Below, piece after piece: positions 1 through 12,830 of a stretch of DNA of 64,000 nucleotides; the first letter of the stretch is position 1, and each line of letters opens with the position of its first letter. The position numbers and the translations under genes are program-made. Source of the stretch: Cornus controversa (taxonomy: Eukaryota; Streptophyta; Magnoliopsida; Cornales; Cornaceae). The stretch lies in assembly GCA_026545225.1 (NCBI GenBank), contig CM048850.1, forward strand, positions 1,922,001-1,986,000, read 5' to 3'. A model generated the notes under the pieces. That model worked only from the letters and a program-made list of their open reading frames with translations, ran no database searches and had not been told where the DNA came from.

Positions 1-1470
1 GTAGAAATCTATTTCCTTGATTTTCTTTCATGTAATTACATGATAAGAATGTTCTTCATGTGTTATATATGATGTATATGAGACATATTAGTTTATGCAA
101 GTTAAATGTGAGTTTTATGCCATTTATATGGAAACTATATGATGTATGTGACTTGTATGAGTGTTATGTATGAAAATTTGTTTACTTGACATGCTAGTTA
201 TAGCTCAATTATGTTCTACACATGTTGCATGTGTTAGTTAAAGAAGCATGAGGCTCATTCGATTTACTTTAAGCTGTGACTTGAGTTATGTGCACTTTTG
301 AATGTCATATGTTTGAGAAAATACATCAAAGGAACTAATTTTTCCATGTTAATGCATTTGATGATGTTTGTGGATGAAATTTCATTTAATGCAATATGTA
401 TGTGGTGCATGCCTAGTGTAGGTTGCATTAGATAAGAAATGGTATGAGACTTGAGGATGTTGAACTATGATGATGGATACACACAAACATTGTGATGAGC
501 TTATGTCCCCAATTGGCATATTTTAATTGGCAACAAACGGATTCCTCTCCCTTAATTGGCAGTTTTTTATTAATGAGGAACCGTAGTGAAAATCTTAAGG
601 TTGACAGGCGTCAACATGTGATGATCTTGGTGGTTGAAAGGTTGACTGGTGTTAACATGTGAAAATCTTGGTTTATGAGCTTGAAACATTCCATTAGTGA
701 CATTCCAGGAATTTGTGGAGTTTAAGCAATTGGGTTGGTGGTTTGAGTTTGGTTCATGAATTGTGAATTCATGTTAAGGTTTTGGTTTGTGAATTTGAGG
801 TGCATGTTGTGTTGTTTCATGTCTATGCATGGTTAAATGAGCACTCGTTCTTTTGTTGCATAGTTTACTTGTTGATGACATGGACATTATGAGCATGCCA
901 CATAGTGTGGGGATGACATGATGCATATCATGTAAGTAGTCGTTGAGTCGATGTTTAGGCGGGTTTAGTCATCTTTACAACTCACCCGCCTTCCCCAAAC
1001 CTTTTTAAGATAATGCAACGGTGGATGACAAGGATTGATTGGCACGAGGGGATTTTGGAGTTTTCTATTGGATTATGTATATGGATGTCAATGCTGACTT
1101 GTGGCATGTTGACTAGTTTTTAGCAATGTTGTCTTTTCATTTGAATTATGTTAATGTATTTAGATTTCAAATATATTCGTCATATGTGGCATATGTACAA
1201 CTTTTAAAGAATGTATGTATGATGTTTGGCTTTAATTTAATAGGTCATGAGCCTTGTTTGGATTTAAATTGAGTGAGATATGCATGTTTTAGTGTAAGAG
1301 TGCATAATCTAGCCTATGTTATGGATTTGAGCATAACTCGAGTTGTGGTTGGGAGTTTTAGGTGTTTTAACTTGTGCTGGAAACTAATGAGAAGTGACGA
1401 ATGTAGAATAGTGAATGGATGTCATTGCTTCTCTACACTTCGTACAAAAATAAAACCTGCAAAAGCTTTA
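1..1470 (+). mobile_element. Fragment of a long chromovirus-like LTR (element L)
   Basis: No gene is visible. The text around 1230-1400 (a run reading as 'ccttgtttggatttaaattg' and what follows) matches solo LTR D2 around 12575-12720, and the stretch near 950-1050 resembles the D-type segment that precedes the 'acagataaagcgccgatgacgg' block. I therefore read this as the right part of a D-related LTR in plus orientation. Its left end is outside the window and its right end near 1440-1470 is not sharply defined. The family call is inference from shared sequence. Confidence 0.5.
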
Positions 1471-3033
1471 CTAAAAATTGTATAGTAATAAGCAAGGTCG
1501 AACCACTCTCAAGTGAGAATCAATAATAAGTCTCAAATTCAAAACTTCAATATTTTGGAATAAAAAATGAATATTTAAAAAATAAACTTCTGATTTTTTA
1601 ATAATAAGAACTACTACTAAATACCTTTGATCAATTGATGGAAAAAATCTCAAGGAAAGAGAATTCACCACCATCGATCTGTATAAATAAATTTTATAAT
1701 ATTCTTATCTAATTTTTCCTCCAATAATCAATACACTTCACCAATCCAATTAGAACTTGGAAAGATGAAGGAAGATATGATATAAAAAATAACACTTGAT
1801 TATATAGCAGAGATCATTTTTTACTTAATTTGTTGTACCGTTTGTAGAGACCGTGACCAATTTTGGCCGGTTTTACATTTTTCGCATTTTAATCGCCATA
1901 AATGCATTTTAGGTAATGTTTAACATGCTTTGAGTGTGGGAAACATGTTTGGGAAGTATTTTTAAGGTTTTGGAAAGTTTTCGGGAGATTTGGAGAAGTT
2001 TGACTTTTTGGTCAAACCGGGGCCCGAGATTCGACTTAAGTGGGCCCAGGAATCCGGAAAATTTTCGAAAATATTTATTTTTGAGAATGGCTGAGATGAA
2101 ATGTTTAGAGAGTAGAGGAAGTGATTTCGAGACCGTAGGAGTTTTCGAAATCGAAAAAGGAGTCCGGGAAGGTACGTTAAGTGGCCGGGGGACATTTTGG
2201 TCTTTTTGCAAACCCTAGATATTTTAAATATCAGTGGTAGAGATATTCAGCCATATCTCACGCCTTTTTCTCTCTTTAAAGCTCTCTATCTTCATAGCTC
2301 TCCCTTCTCTCTACATTTCGGACCCGTTCGGCTTAGATTCAAGACTCGCCGAAGGAGGGAGATACGTAGGGGATGGCTAGGGCTTCCCTTTGAATCGAAC
2401 AAAGTGGTGATTCGGCAAGGTAGACTCCGCTGGAAAATTGGTGAAGTGCTTGGAAGGCCTTCATTTTCGAGGTAGGGGTTCTTCTTCTCTTCTAATTTTC
2501 GATTCTAGGGTTACGGGTGAAGAAGATAGGTGTAGGTTGTGTTTCACATGCTTTAGGATGGTGAGAGGTGTAGAAAGTTGTGTTTTCTTCTTCTCTAGAG
2601 TCCTATCTTTCACAATTGTGTATATTGTGTTGGTGGTAGCATGTGGGTTTGAAGCATGTGAGTGTAATAAATTGATACATAGGCTTTATGTGTTCAATTT
2701 GGTGTATATGTGGAAAAATGTGTACCAAGTGTCATATATGTGATTATATGTGAAAATGTGGTTGTTGAATGCATGTTAGTTCTATGTGCTAAAATTATGC
2801 ATTGAGTGTAGCATGAGTAAAATATGCTAATTTTGAAGTTGTATGCATATGAGATGATATATGCATGTGTTATACAAATATGTGCTATATGTGGTATGTG
2901 GTGATGGAAAATATGCTTGTTACTTCTTTTTAGTATCAATGAGCATGATTTGAGCATGAAAATAAAATGTTATGTGTTTATGCATTCATATTGCATATGT
3001 GGGAAGTTGCGGAAAAAATGACGCAAAAGAGGT

Positions 3034-3358
3034 ACACGGGGCTTCGGAGTGGTCCAATCGTGTGGCGAGATGTGGTGAAATTATCCACTATGTATGGCCC
3101 TCGGAGTGGACCCGCCATACTAAGGCTTAATGCCTAGGATCGAAGTATGTCCAATACTAATGACCCCTCGGAGTTGTCTCGGTCATTGGATAGTTATTGG
3201 AGAATGTCCATGATTTGTGAGCCTCGGAGTTGCCCCCTCACTCTATGGCAATCCTATATATTGCTATGGTAGAATGACCTTTCAGAGTTGCCCCGGTCAT
3301 AGGATGGTTATCGGAGTTGTCCAAAGTCACATGATCCTCGGAGCGGACCAATCATGTG
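3034..3358 (+). repeat. Row of hairpins with conserved CTCGGAG-type loop in D1
   Basis: At least six inverted repeats follow one another: ACACG/CGTGT (3034-3063), TATGGC/GCCATA (3093-3119), AATGACC/GGTCATT (3159-3187), GTGAG/CTCAC (3217-3241), ATGACC/GGTCAT (3274-3300) and CACATGAT/ATCATGTG (3328-3358). Each encloses a loop of roughly 13-20 bases with a core close to CCTCGGAGTTGTCC. The stems differ between units yet remain complementary. If transcription starts near 2260-2290 the row lies in the RNA leader. Confidence 0.8.
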
Positions 3359-4071
3359 GGGTATCGGATGAGGACTGAGAGAGAGAGCATTTACTTTCCT
3401 TAATGCTTGTATGTTTGAACATGTTATACATGATTCGTGATATGTGCAATCCTCTTTAATTGCAATTATTGATGTATTTGTGAGATTGTGGATGTGGCAT
3501 GTAGTGTATTCATATGTATTCCATGCAGGTCGTGTAGGGTCGGCACTTAGAAGGGTTGGGGAACCTTTACTGAGCCACAGTGGTGATCACCCCTTTATTC
3601 TAAATATTTTACAGATAAAGCACCGATGACGGATGGGACGTGAGTGTCCAAGTGGAACACTAGTGGTGGTTTTGCTATCTTTTGAGTTTTGAGCATTTTA
3701 GTGGCTAGCCATGCCGGCTTGTGGCATGTGACTTCCTTTTTGTTATGGTTGTGCTTTAGACGAATGTAATTTGGATGTATGTATGGGATTTTAAACTTGT
3801 TGGGTGTGGAGAGACAACGGTTTAATATATGTAACGCCCACGGCGGCACTTGATTCATTTTGATGATGCTTTCATTTTGAATGGGTTGTGTTCGTGAAAG
3901 AAATGGTTCATTTTGGTGTATGAATTCAATTATGGATGTGATCTTGAGTGAAATTGATGTTGGAACCTTTAATTTATGTTATTGATCTTGCTTGAGGGGT
4001 TCTAGGATGATAGGATGTTGATTGGGCTTCAAATGAACCATGTATAGGGTTGTTGGAGGTCCCGAGTAGTG

Positions 4072-4300
4072 CATTTCGATCAATCTAGATGCCTATTTCG
4101 ATCAATCGAAACCCCCGTTTCGATTGATCGAAAGGGTGATGATTTATGGTGATTTTTAGAGTCCAGAAAGAGGAATTTCGATCAATCAAGACCCCCATCT
4201 CGATCAATCGAGATATTGCAGGTCTGGGTTCCCGAGAGGGTGAAAATCTCGCTTGAATTTCGATTAATCGAGATTTAATCTCGATTAATCGAGATTACTA
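4072..4300. repeat. Near-palindrome array (TCGAT-NN-ATCGA type) in D1
   Basis: About six to seven units such as TTTCGATTGATCGAAA and ATCTCGATCAATCGAGAT-like forms, separated by short unrelated spacers, located about 370-600 bp before the LTR end. Arms of the form TTTCG pair with CGAAA and arms of the form TCTCG with CGAGA. Confidence 0.85.
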
Positions 4301-5309
4301 TTCACAGCTTTTTCCAAAACTTCATTTCGACGTAATTTCTTTGTTCTAGATCGGAATTGAGTGTGGTTTTTTTTGAAATTGAGTATTTTTGGATTCTCTA
4401 TCCAATGGTATAAGCCTCAGTTCCAAATTTCAAATACAGAAAGTTTTGAGGCTCGAAAGTAAGTGATTCTTAAAAGTGTGGGCAAGCAAATGTTCACTAA
4501 GATGTGTGATTTAATGTAGGGCCCATGGGGATTAGTTAAGGTGGATTTGGGTGCATTCATATGCAAGAATTGAGTTAAGCTTCAGCGGTGAATGAGGGTA
4601 ATGAGGGTCCATTGGGACTAATGGACGGGTTAACCTCCGGTTTCCCGGGAGTCGGGGGATTCGGGGCGTTACACCTTTGGTAGGTAAATAGAGGTAGGCA
4701 TTCTTCGAATTACCATTATTTGGCAAACACAAAGAATCCTCCCTCCAATTTTTAAAAATAAAAATCCAAAATAGAAGAATAAAAGAATGCTCTTAGGAAG
4801 AAAGATTAGACAAGAAAATAAAATAACTTACTTATATTTCAACCATGGTGGCTTCATCACTCCCTTAAGACGGATGCTTACACTTACATATCAACAGAAA
4901 AAACATATAGAAATGAAACTACTATTCTTCATTGAATCAAGAAAATGATTAAACTATTTTTTCTACAATTTCTCTACAATTTTCTAACTCCCTTCACCAA
5001 CCCGTAAGACCCCCTATTTATAAAGTTAGAGGGAATGGTTTAGGTGTTAAAAACAAATATTTTACAAAGTTTTGAACTTGAGACCTCTTGTGGAGTAGAT
5101 TGTACATAACACCATCTCTCCGACAATTCTTCTTATGTTCATCTTTGGCTATATATATCTTTTTCAGCCCCAATTTTTGCTGCTTTTCTTCTCATTTGGA
5201 AATCAACCCCTATAAAACATAAAATGCAAAGATAAGAACATTTAAATAAAAAAAAAGGAATTAAAGACTTATTTTGAGATATAAAATAGTAAGTTTTGTG
5301 CAGTTATCA

Positions 5310-5966
5310 ATAGGCATTGAATGTTATGCATTCTAGCCTCTTAATTTGCATATTTTATTCTCTTAGTAGTAGATTATTTGTAATTTTACTCTGTTTTAGT
5401 GTTTTCTGTATTTTTAGGTCCTTAATGATAATTTCAAACAAATCTTGATTTTTGGACTTTTAAAGATGACATTCAAGAGGGTTATAACAAGCCTACATCA
5501 ATTGGACCAAGTCAAGACAATATTTCAACTCAAAACAACCCAAGGAAGTGGCTCAAGAGAATTATAACTGCTTAAGGGTATTACGGGCTGAAATCCAATT
5601 CTGTGCAGAACACAATTTTAATCCCGTTTTGGTACACTACTCGTAACTTCTATTTTAGATTGTCAAAACGGCCCAATTCCCATTAGGTTGAGTGAAATTT
5701 GATTCAGGATCTTGTTATATTTCATGAAAATTTCATGAATCGAACTTCTAGGGCATAAAACGTTGGGCCGAAGTTTAGTAGGAAAATCCACCTAATTACG
5801 GATTGCAGGAAAACTGTAATTATCTCCTAATTAGGTGAGGACACTTCATATTCTCTTGGCAATTAAAAGTGATGAATTGAGACTCTTTTGGGGACCATTT
5901 GCAGTAGCTTTGAAGAGATTTTGGAGTGAAGAATCATTGAAGAACAAGGCGTAGCACTACTTCTAT
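5310..5966 (+). mobile_element. 5' LTR fragment of element G
   Basis: Matches 61787-62430 closely and in the same order, including the stretch around 'aacaaggcgtagcactactt'. It lacks the TG at its start, where it abuts K, and passes abruptly into gag-like sequence, so it is incomplete. Confidence 0.75.
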
Positions 5967-6304
5967 AGATTTGCCATCTGGATTTCAAATGCCTGATGTC
6001 ACAGCACAGAACTACGAGATCAAGTCCAGCATTATTCAGATGTTGCCATCTTATTTTGGGCTGACTCAAGAGGATCTTTACAAGTACCTGGATGACTTCA
6101 TAGAAGTGTGCTCAATTACCAAAATTCATAACTTCTCTGAAGATACCTTCAGGATGTGACTCTTCATATTCTCTCTAAAAGACAAGGCCAAGTATTGGTT
6201 TATATCTATAGTAGCGGGCTCTGTCACTACATGGACTAAAATACAAAATGAGTTCTTGAAGAAATATTTTCTGATAGGGAAGACCAATCAATTCAGATGA
6301 GCTA

Positions 6305-7708
6305 TGATGTGGCTAAACTTGATTGTAATTGTAAGCTTATTTTTGCCCTTTTTCAAAATATAATTTAACCACTCACAAGAGCACGAATCTTTGTAGATAC
6401 AGTTCTATATAGAGGGTATCGATCCCACGAGGACTAGTTGTTAATTGTCTTGAAGAAAGATTAATTTCACTTTAATTCTAAAAACAAGGTTTTGATTTTT
6501 GTTTTAAAATTATTGCATGAAATGTAAAAACACTAAATTTAAAGAGTTATAGGTTGGGAGAGAGAACTAGGGGTGGTTTCCACCACTAGCCATTCACATG
6601 TCCATAAATGTAGCAAGCTTGGGATTTATAAAATTAAATGTCTAACAATGTCATTAGGCTTGTGACCTCAATAACATATCAAAAGATCAATATGTGTGCA
6701 AACCTATCATAATCCATCTTCAACAAGCATAGTTCTTCAACCTAACTAATTACCCTACTCTCTAAGTGAACCTAAATGCATCCAAACTACCTCATCTTGG
6801 CATGGTTTATATAAGCAAGAACAACACATTCAATTTAAATACCATTACCTAGCCATCATTTGCATTTCTTGTGGAAGATGCAAGTGTTGTGCATTCATAA
6901 GATGGATTCTACTCTAAGACAAGAATATAAACAACATCATATGAATATATATAAGAAATATATAAGTGTACATCATCACTAGACTAAGTAATCAACATTT
7001 AAATACAAATCCCAAATAGTGCTACAAAAATGAACAAGTTTACATGGCTAGGGGTTTCACCCACACCCTAGTAGAGAAGTTAGTTGATCATGACAGCCTT
7101 GCACTTTTTCATTAATGGAGAAAATGAAGTTTCAAGGTCTGGTTCAGCTTCTCCTTCTCCTCTCCCAAAAATCTCTAATGTATGGTATATGTGATATGAG
7201 AGAAACGGCTCCTTTTGTGCATATTTGGCTACTTTTTCATCCTTGGGACCCACCATGTATATATATATAGCAATATATATACCAACTAAATCAATAATAT
7301 CTCCATGTGTCTTCTTCAAGTCAGAAATTCCATCCAAGTCGTGCAAAAAGGTGGATTTTGTTGCAAGTGGGAGAGCAGGTGAGCAAGTGGGCAAGTGGGT
7401 CTGCAGAATCTCGATTGATCGAGATTGGAATCTTGATTGATCGAGATTTCGATTAATCGAAATGCATGTCTCGATCAATCGAGATCTCGATTGATTGAGA
7501 TCAACATCTTGATTAATTGAGATGCCTTAGCTTCATTTCTGAATTCTGCTCTTCAACTGCAAATGGCCTCAAACATTGCTCCTTTTGGTACAAAACCTGC
7601 AATACATCAAAAATACAAAAATACCGTCAACGTACCTCGGTAAACGTAATAACGGGACTAACATATGCAATAAAGAGGGTTCAAATGCATAGTATTGAAC
7701 ACTTATCA
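6305..7708 (-). mobile_element. Solo LTR of family A, minus strand, 1404 bp
   Basis: Reverse complement of the A LTR: its left end TGATGTGG corresponds to the A end CCACATCA and its right end ACTTATCA to the A start TGATAAGT. Flanked by a perfect AGCTA duplication (6300-6304 and 7709-7713), and inserted in the G gag. It is visibly more diverged from A than the copy at 29783-31213. It carries a palindrome array at 7403-7524 and AT-rich TATA-like sequence at 7256-7280. Confidence 0.92.
7403..7524. repeat. Near-palindrome array in the minus-strand A LTR
   Basis: Units such as TCTCGATTGATCGAGAT, TTTCGATTAATCGAAAT and TCTCGATCAATCGAGAT stand almost end to end. It holds the same relative position as the array at 47764-47879 in the youngest A copy. 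Confidence 0.85.
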
Positions 7709-9071
7709 AGCTATCACTGGTTCCTCTCAATCTAAAGGGGAACAGTTTTATGAGATATAGGAGAGACTTAGGGACCTTACTAGGAAGTTTCCTCATCACC
7801 AAGTTCCAAAGTGGTAGTTAGTGTAGTGTTTCTATGAAGGGATGACTAAAGGTAATAGACAGATGGTGGATACATCATGTAGGGGGACTTTTATGTTGAA
7901 AAGTGAATATGAAGCACGAACTTTATTCGAGAACCTCAGTGATAATTCTTTATAGCATGTGTCTTCATCTCAATCGAGCAAACCATCCAATTCTAATACA
8001 AGGATGACTGATGCTATTTTTGAGATTGGTTCTGTAGATGCTATGTCTACCATTGTGGATGTTGTGGCACAGAGAGTGGTGCAACTCATAGCGGCTGGTC
8101 AAGCTCCTAATCCTTCTTTGATTTCTCTCATGTTTAAGCCATGTGTTTTTGCTCTAGTCCTATACACCATGTAAATAATTATCCTTCAATTGGGCAGTTT
8201 GTTGATGTTCTACAAGAGCAAGTGTAGGCGACATTCTCTAAACCAATGAATAATCCATATTCTAACACTTATAATTTTGGATGAGTAATCACCCAAATTT
8301 CCCATAGAGAGCTCAAGGAATGGGGAATCAAGCCACACAATGGCAAGGGGTAGCAAATCAACCCACTTTTCAGCCTCAGAACTATGTGCCCCCACAACCA
8401 TATCAAGGTCAAGTTCCTGTGCCACCAGAGAACTTAGCTTTTGAGGAAAAGATGTTAGGTGTCCTAACAAAACTTGAGAAACTTGATTCTAAGCTCAAGA
8501 AACTTGATCATATTGCCCAAGCAGTTCAAGCTACTTAACAACTGGTTCATTCTCACTCTCAGTCGATTGCAAAACTGGAATCTCAGTTTGGACAACTTGC
8601 CAACACCTTGAGTGGAAGAGAAAAGAGGAAATTACTAAGCCAACCACTGGCCAACCTAAGAGGGATGTATGTTATTAATAATGGTACTTTTTCAAGCAAC
8701 ACACACTATGAGCAAGTTCAAGTAATCACTACCTTGAGAAGTGGAAAAGTAATTGACAACAAGGTGGGGGAGATGTCATGCCCCGATTTCCATTCTCCAG
8801 AAACTAAGGGTGATTGGATTGTCACATCACTGTCTCGTCTTTCAAATCTCACTATGGTACCATACTCTGATACGAAGTTGTCACACCCCAATTTCTGTTC
8901 CCCAGGAACCGAGGGTGAACAGTGTTTCCACATCACCATCACCTCACATCAACATCTTACACTTGCAGAAGCTTAAATACCTACAAACATATGTCCACAC
9001 ATGCCCCAACATCAATCCTATCTAAGGTCCCACACATGGTCACGCTTGCACAACACTGGTTGCTAGTTCCT

Positions 9072-9722
9072 ATTTTCGTATAATCGAAAAGTGCATTTCG
9101 CATATTCAAAACTTCAATTCTGTGAAACTTGACTTTCGCACAATCGAAGTGCTTCGCACAATTGAGCTGCTTACGAAGTAGTATCGAAATATCGACCCTC
9201 TCTGGACTTTTTCATCCTCAAAAGCTTGCATTATCTCGATTGTGCGAAAGTGCCATTTCGCATAATGAAAAACTTCGATAATACGAAATGGTCATTTTGC
9301 ACAATCGAAATTCTCTATAGAGAATTTATACTATCTTACAACTTGGTCTTTTCGATTCCCAACTCTCACTCTAATCATCTAGAGTCATCTATGCAACATT
9401 TAAATCATTAATCAATGTCATTTCATGAGACACATAGTTCAAATCATCAATGGAATGTTATAGCATCATTAGTTCCCCTCCGAGTCAAGCAATGAACCTA
9501 TTATTCTCATAATTTATACACTTCCAGGACTCAATTACCTGCATGCTTGGAATCTGAGACTAAATCCTACACCATTAGAGAGAGGATCCAAAAATACACA
9601 ATTTAAAAAAAAAACCACACTTAATTCCGATCTAAAACGAAAGAGTTATGCCCGTTTGAAGTTCGGACACATCAAGAAATTTCGATTGTGCGAAATTGCC
9701 ATTTCGCACAATCAAAATTGCA
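9072..9722. repeat. Near-palindrome array (TTTCG-CACAAT-CGAAA type) in the E LTR
   Basis: Units such as TTTCGCACAATCGAAG, TCGATTGTGCGAAAG and TTCGATTGTGCGAAATTG recur at about 9072-9165, 9234-9315 and 9679-9722. The same core appears in element C (31800-31886 and 39512-39765), which belongs to a different retrotransposon lineage. Confidence 0.8.
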
Positions 9723-11435
9723 CTATGCAGAATCTGCTGCAACCTCACATTTTGTCCATTTTGGGTCCAAATCTCATTCTAACCACCTAGAACGATTCCC
9801 TCAACATTAAGATCATCTATACATGATATATCATCACACACGAACTCCAAATCACACATTTGGATCATTATGATCTCACCATCCTCATACATTTCTATTA
9901 AAATGCATATATCATTGCATACATTCACAATATCCATACAATAACTTCATTGGTTACACATACAAGTATTGAATGAATATACAAGTTATATATAATGTGA
10001 ATGTAACTATAACTCAACATAATCCACATGCCACATGCCGGCATGGATAGCCAAATACATATTTCACCCTCAAAACCTCAAAATACACCAAAATGCTCCA
10101 ATAAGCTCCAAGTGACCAAGCAAGTCTTTTTTCGTCTATCCATAATTGCCTTACTTGTAAAAATGTTTGGGGGAGCGGGGTGAGCACCACTGCGGCTCGG
10201 TAGGAATACCCCAATCCTCCTAAGTGTCGCCTAGACACTGACCTACATGGAATGTGTAGAGACCGTGACCAATTTTGGTCAGTTTTGCATTTTTCGCATA
10301 ATAATTGCCATAAATGCATTTTGAGTAATGTTTAACATGTTTTGAGTGTGGGGAACATGTTTGGGGAGTGTTTTAAAGGTTTTGGGAACTTTTCGAAAGA
10401 TTTGGAGAAGTTTGACTTTTTGGTCAAACCGGGGCCCGAGATGTGACTTAAGTGGGCCCGGGAGTCCGGAAAATTTTTGAAAATAATTATTTTTGGGAAT
10501 GGCTTAGATGAAATTTTTAGAGAGTAGAGGAAGTGATTTCAAGACCGTAGGAGTTTTCGAAATCAAAAACGGAGTCCGGGAAGGTACGTTAAGTGGCCGA
10601 GGGGCATTTTAGTCATTGTCCATGCCTTAGATATTTTAAATATCTGGCTGAGGTTGATCCCAGCCATTTCACACGGATCCTTCTCTCTCTAACATTTCCC
10701 TCTTCTCCTCTCTACCTTCTCTCTACATTTCGGAGCCGTTCGGGTGCGATTCGGGTTTCGCCGAAGAAGGGAGATACGTAGGGGACGGCTAGGGCTTCCC
10801 TTTGAACCGATCAAAGTTGCGATTCGGAAAGGTAGACGTCGCTGGAATTTTGGTGAAGTGCTTGGAAGGCCTTCATTTTCGAGGTAGGGGTTCTTCTTCT
10901 CTTCTAATTGTCGATTCTAGGGTTTCGGGTGAAGAAGAGAGGTGTAGGTTGTGTTTCACATGCTTTAGGATGGTGGGAGGTGTGGAAAGTTGTATTTTCT
11001 CCTTCTCTAGACTCCTATCTTTTCACAATTGTGTCCATTGTGTTGGTTGTAGCATGTGGGTTTGAAGTGGATGAGTGTGAGAAATTGATACATAGGCATT
11101 ATGTGCTCAATTTGGTGTATATGTGAAAAATGTGTGCCAAGTGTCATATATGTGATTATATGTGAAAATGTAGTTGTTGAATGCATATTAGTTCTATGTA
11201 CTAAAATTATGCATTGATTGTAGCATGAGTAAAATATGCTAATTTTGAAGTTGTATGCATATGAGATGATATATGCGTGTGTTATACATATATGTGCTAT
11301 ATGTGATGTGCGGTGGTGAGAAACATGCTTTTTACTTCTTTTTAGTATTAATGAGCATGAGTTGAGCATGAAAATAAAATATCATGTGCTTATGCATTTA
11401 TATTGCATATGTGGGGACTTGCGGGATAATGATGC

Positions 11436-11770
11436 AAATAAGGTGCACGGGGCTTCGGAGTAGTCCAACCGTGTGGTGGAAGGTGGTGAAATTATCCACT
11501 ATGTATGGCCCTCGGAGTAGACCCGCCATGCTAAAGGCTTAATGCCTAGGATCGGAGTATGCCCAATACTAATGACCCCTCGGAGTTGTCCCAGTCATTG
11601 GATGGTTATCGGAGAATGTCCAAGATTTGTGAGCCTCGGAGTTGTCCCCTCACTTCATGGCAATCCTATACATTGCTATGGTAGAATGACCTTTCGGAGT
11701 TGCCCCGGTCATTGGATGGTTAGAGGAGGTGTCTAAGGTTACATGATCCTCGGAGCGGGCCAATCATGTT
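11436..11770 (+). repeat. Row of hairpins with CTCGGAG-type loop in D2
   Basis: Same layout as in D1: stems CACGG/CCGTG, ATGGC/GCCAT, AATGAC/GTCATT, GTGAG/CTCAC, AATGACC/GGTCATT and CATGAT/ATCATG enclose loops with the core CCTCGGAG or a close variant. Confidence 0.75.
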
Positions 11771-12480
11771 GGGTATCGGATGAGGACCGAGGGAGAGAGC
11801 ATTTACTTTTCTTAATGCTTTTATGTTGAACATGTTATACATGATTTATGAAATATGCAATCCTCTTTAATTGCATTTTGTTAAATTATTTATGAGATTG
11901 TGGACGTGGCATGTAGTGTATTCATATGCATTCCATGTAGGTCAGTGTCGAGTCGGCACTTAGAAGGGTTGGGGAACCTTTACTGAGCCGCAGTGGTGCT
12001 CACCCCTTTATTCTAAACTCTTTTACAGATAAAGCGCCGATGACGGATGGGACTTGAGGGTCCAAGAAGAGTTCTAGCTATATTTTGCTATATTTTGGAC
12101 ATATGTACTTTTGGCTATCTGTGCCGGCTTGTGGCACGGTAATGATTTAGTTGTAGTCATAGTAGAATTTGTGGCATTTTGAACCTTATGCATGAATTCT
12201 TGTAATGACTATAAACTTGGAAGAACCATATGAATGATATATATACATATCTTTTGAGAAAAGTGTGTGTTGGAGATGTATGGTACCATAGGACCATTTT
12301 CCTCTTTAGTTATAATTTCTCGTATGGTTAATCATGAGCAAATGGAGTATGGAAAGTATGTATGCATGAGTTATGAAGTGAAGGTGGTAAGAAAAAAAGA
12401 TGGAATTACATTTCAAGTATGAAATGCATGTTATGTGGATTTACTTGATGGCCATTGAGGCATTAGAGTAGCCATTGGGG

Positions 12481-12502
12481 GGACACATGCCCAAAAGTGT
12501 CC
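12481..12502. repeat. GGACAC/GTGTCC hairpin in D2
   Basis: GGACAC and GTGTCC enclose a 10-base loop. The same stem with a related loop on the opposite strand occurs twice in LTR F (41012-41033 and 41064-41085). Confidence 0.6.
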
Positions 12503-12830
12503 ATTTTGAGTTCAAGGAGTGAATGGAATTTATGTATATAGTAAGAGAATTATGTTAGCTTCATTTTGATAGGTTATGGACCTTGTTTGGATTTAAATTG
12601 AGAAAGATATGCATGGGTTAGTGCATGAGTGGACAATCTGACCCGCGACCACTAAATTGAGTATAACTTGAGCTGTGGTTGGTATTTTTGAGTGATTCAA
12701 ATTGGGTTAGAAACTAGACACGTTGAGGATGATCCATGTCAAATTTCAAGTCAAACGGACTTACGGATTGTGAGATATTAGCATTTGAAGTCAGGTTGAG
12801 GAATGCTGTCAAAAACTCAGGCACAGGTAT

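Larger units (their letters stand above)
1843..4673 (+). mobile_element. Solo LTR D1, chromovirus-like (Tekay/Del type), 2831 bp
   Basis: Begins TGTAGAGACCG and ends GGGGCGTTACA. The flanks CCGTT (1838-1842) and CCTTT (4674-4678) fit a 5-bp target duplication with one mismatch. The sequence is colinear with D3 (18600-21564) and largely with D2. Very long LTRs without internal coding are typical of the Tekay/Del chromoviruses, and related copies here carry tRNA-Met-like primer sites; that lineage call is inference. It contains a hairpin array (3034-3358) and a palindrome array (4072-4300). Confidence 0.8.
1471..5309 (-). mobile_element. Minus-strand LTR (element K), interrupted by D1
   Basis: On the minus strand this begins TGATAACTGCAC at 5309 and has a TATA box (TATAAATAGGGG on the minus strand, near 5010-5022) about 290 bp inside, as expected for U3 of an LTR. 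Solo LTR D1 interrupts it. The right end abuts the G LTR exactly. The left end near 1450-1470 is uncertain and I found no target duplication, so it may be truncated. No coding sequence is seen in the retained parts (1471-1842 and 4674-5309). Confidence 0.5.
5971..8773 (+). pseudogene. gag remnant of element G
   Basis: Related to the gag of B: the peptide stretch PSYFGLTQED followed by DDFIEVCS matches the same motif in B at 27490-27560, and later stretches match B up to the 'ITTLRSGK' region near 8730. It encoded a capsid/nucleocapsid polyprotein that packages element RNA in the cytoplasm. It is broken, with many breaks, and is interrupted by the minus-strand A-family solo LTR (6305-7708). 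Sequence of the same gag continues beyond element E at 23775. No intact product is expected. Confidence 0.75.

Noticed and set aside
1934-2475. Short frames on both strands at the start of D-type LTRs (also 10593-11126, 18954-19232 and 23413-23721)
   Set aside because: They occur in non-coding LTR leader sequence, overlap on both strands and have no known domain.
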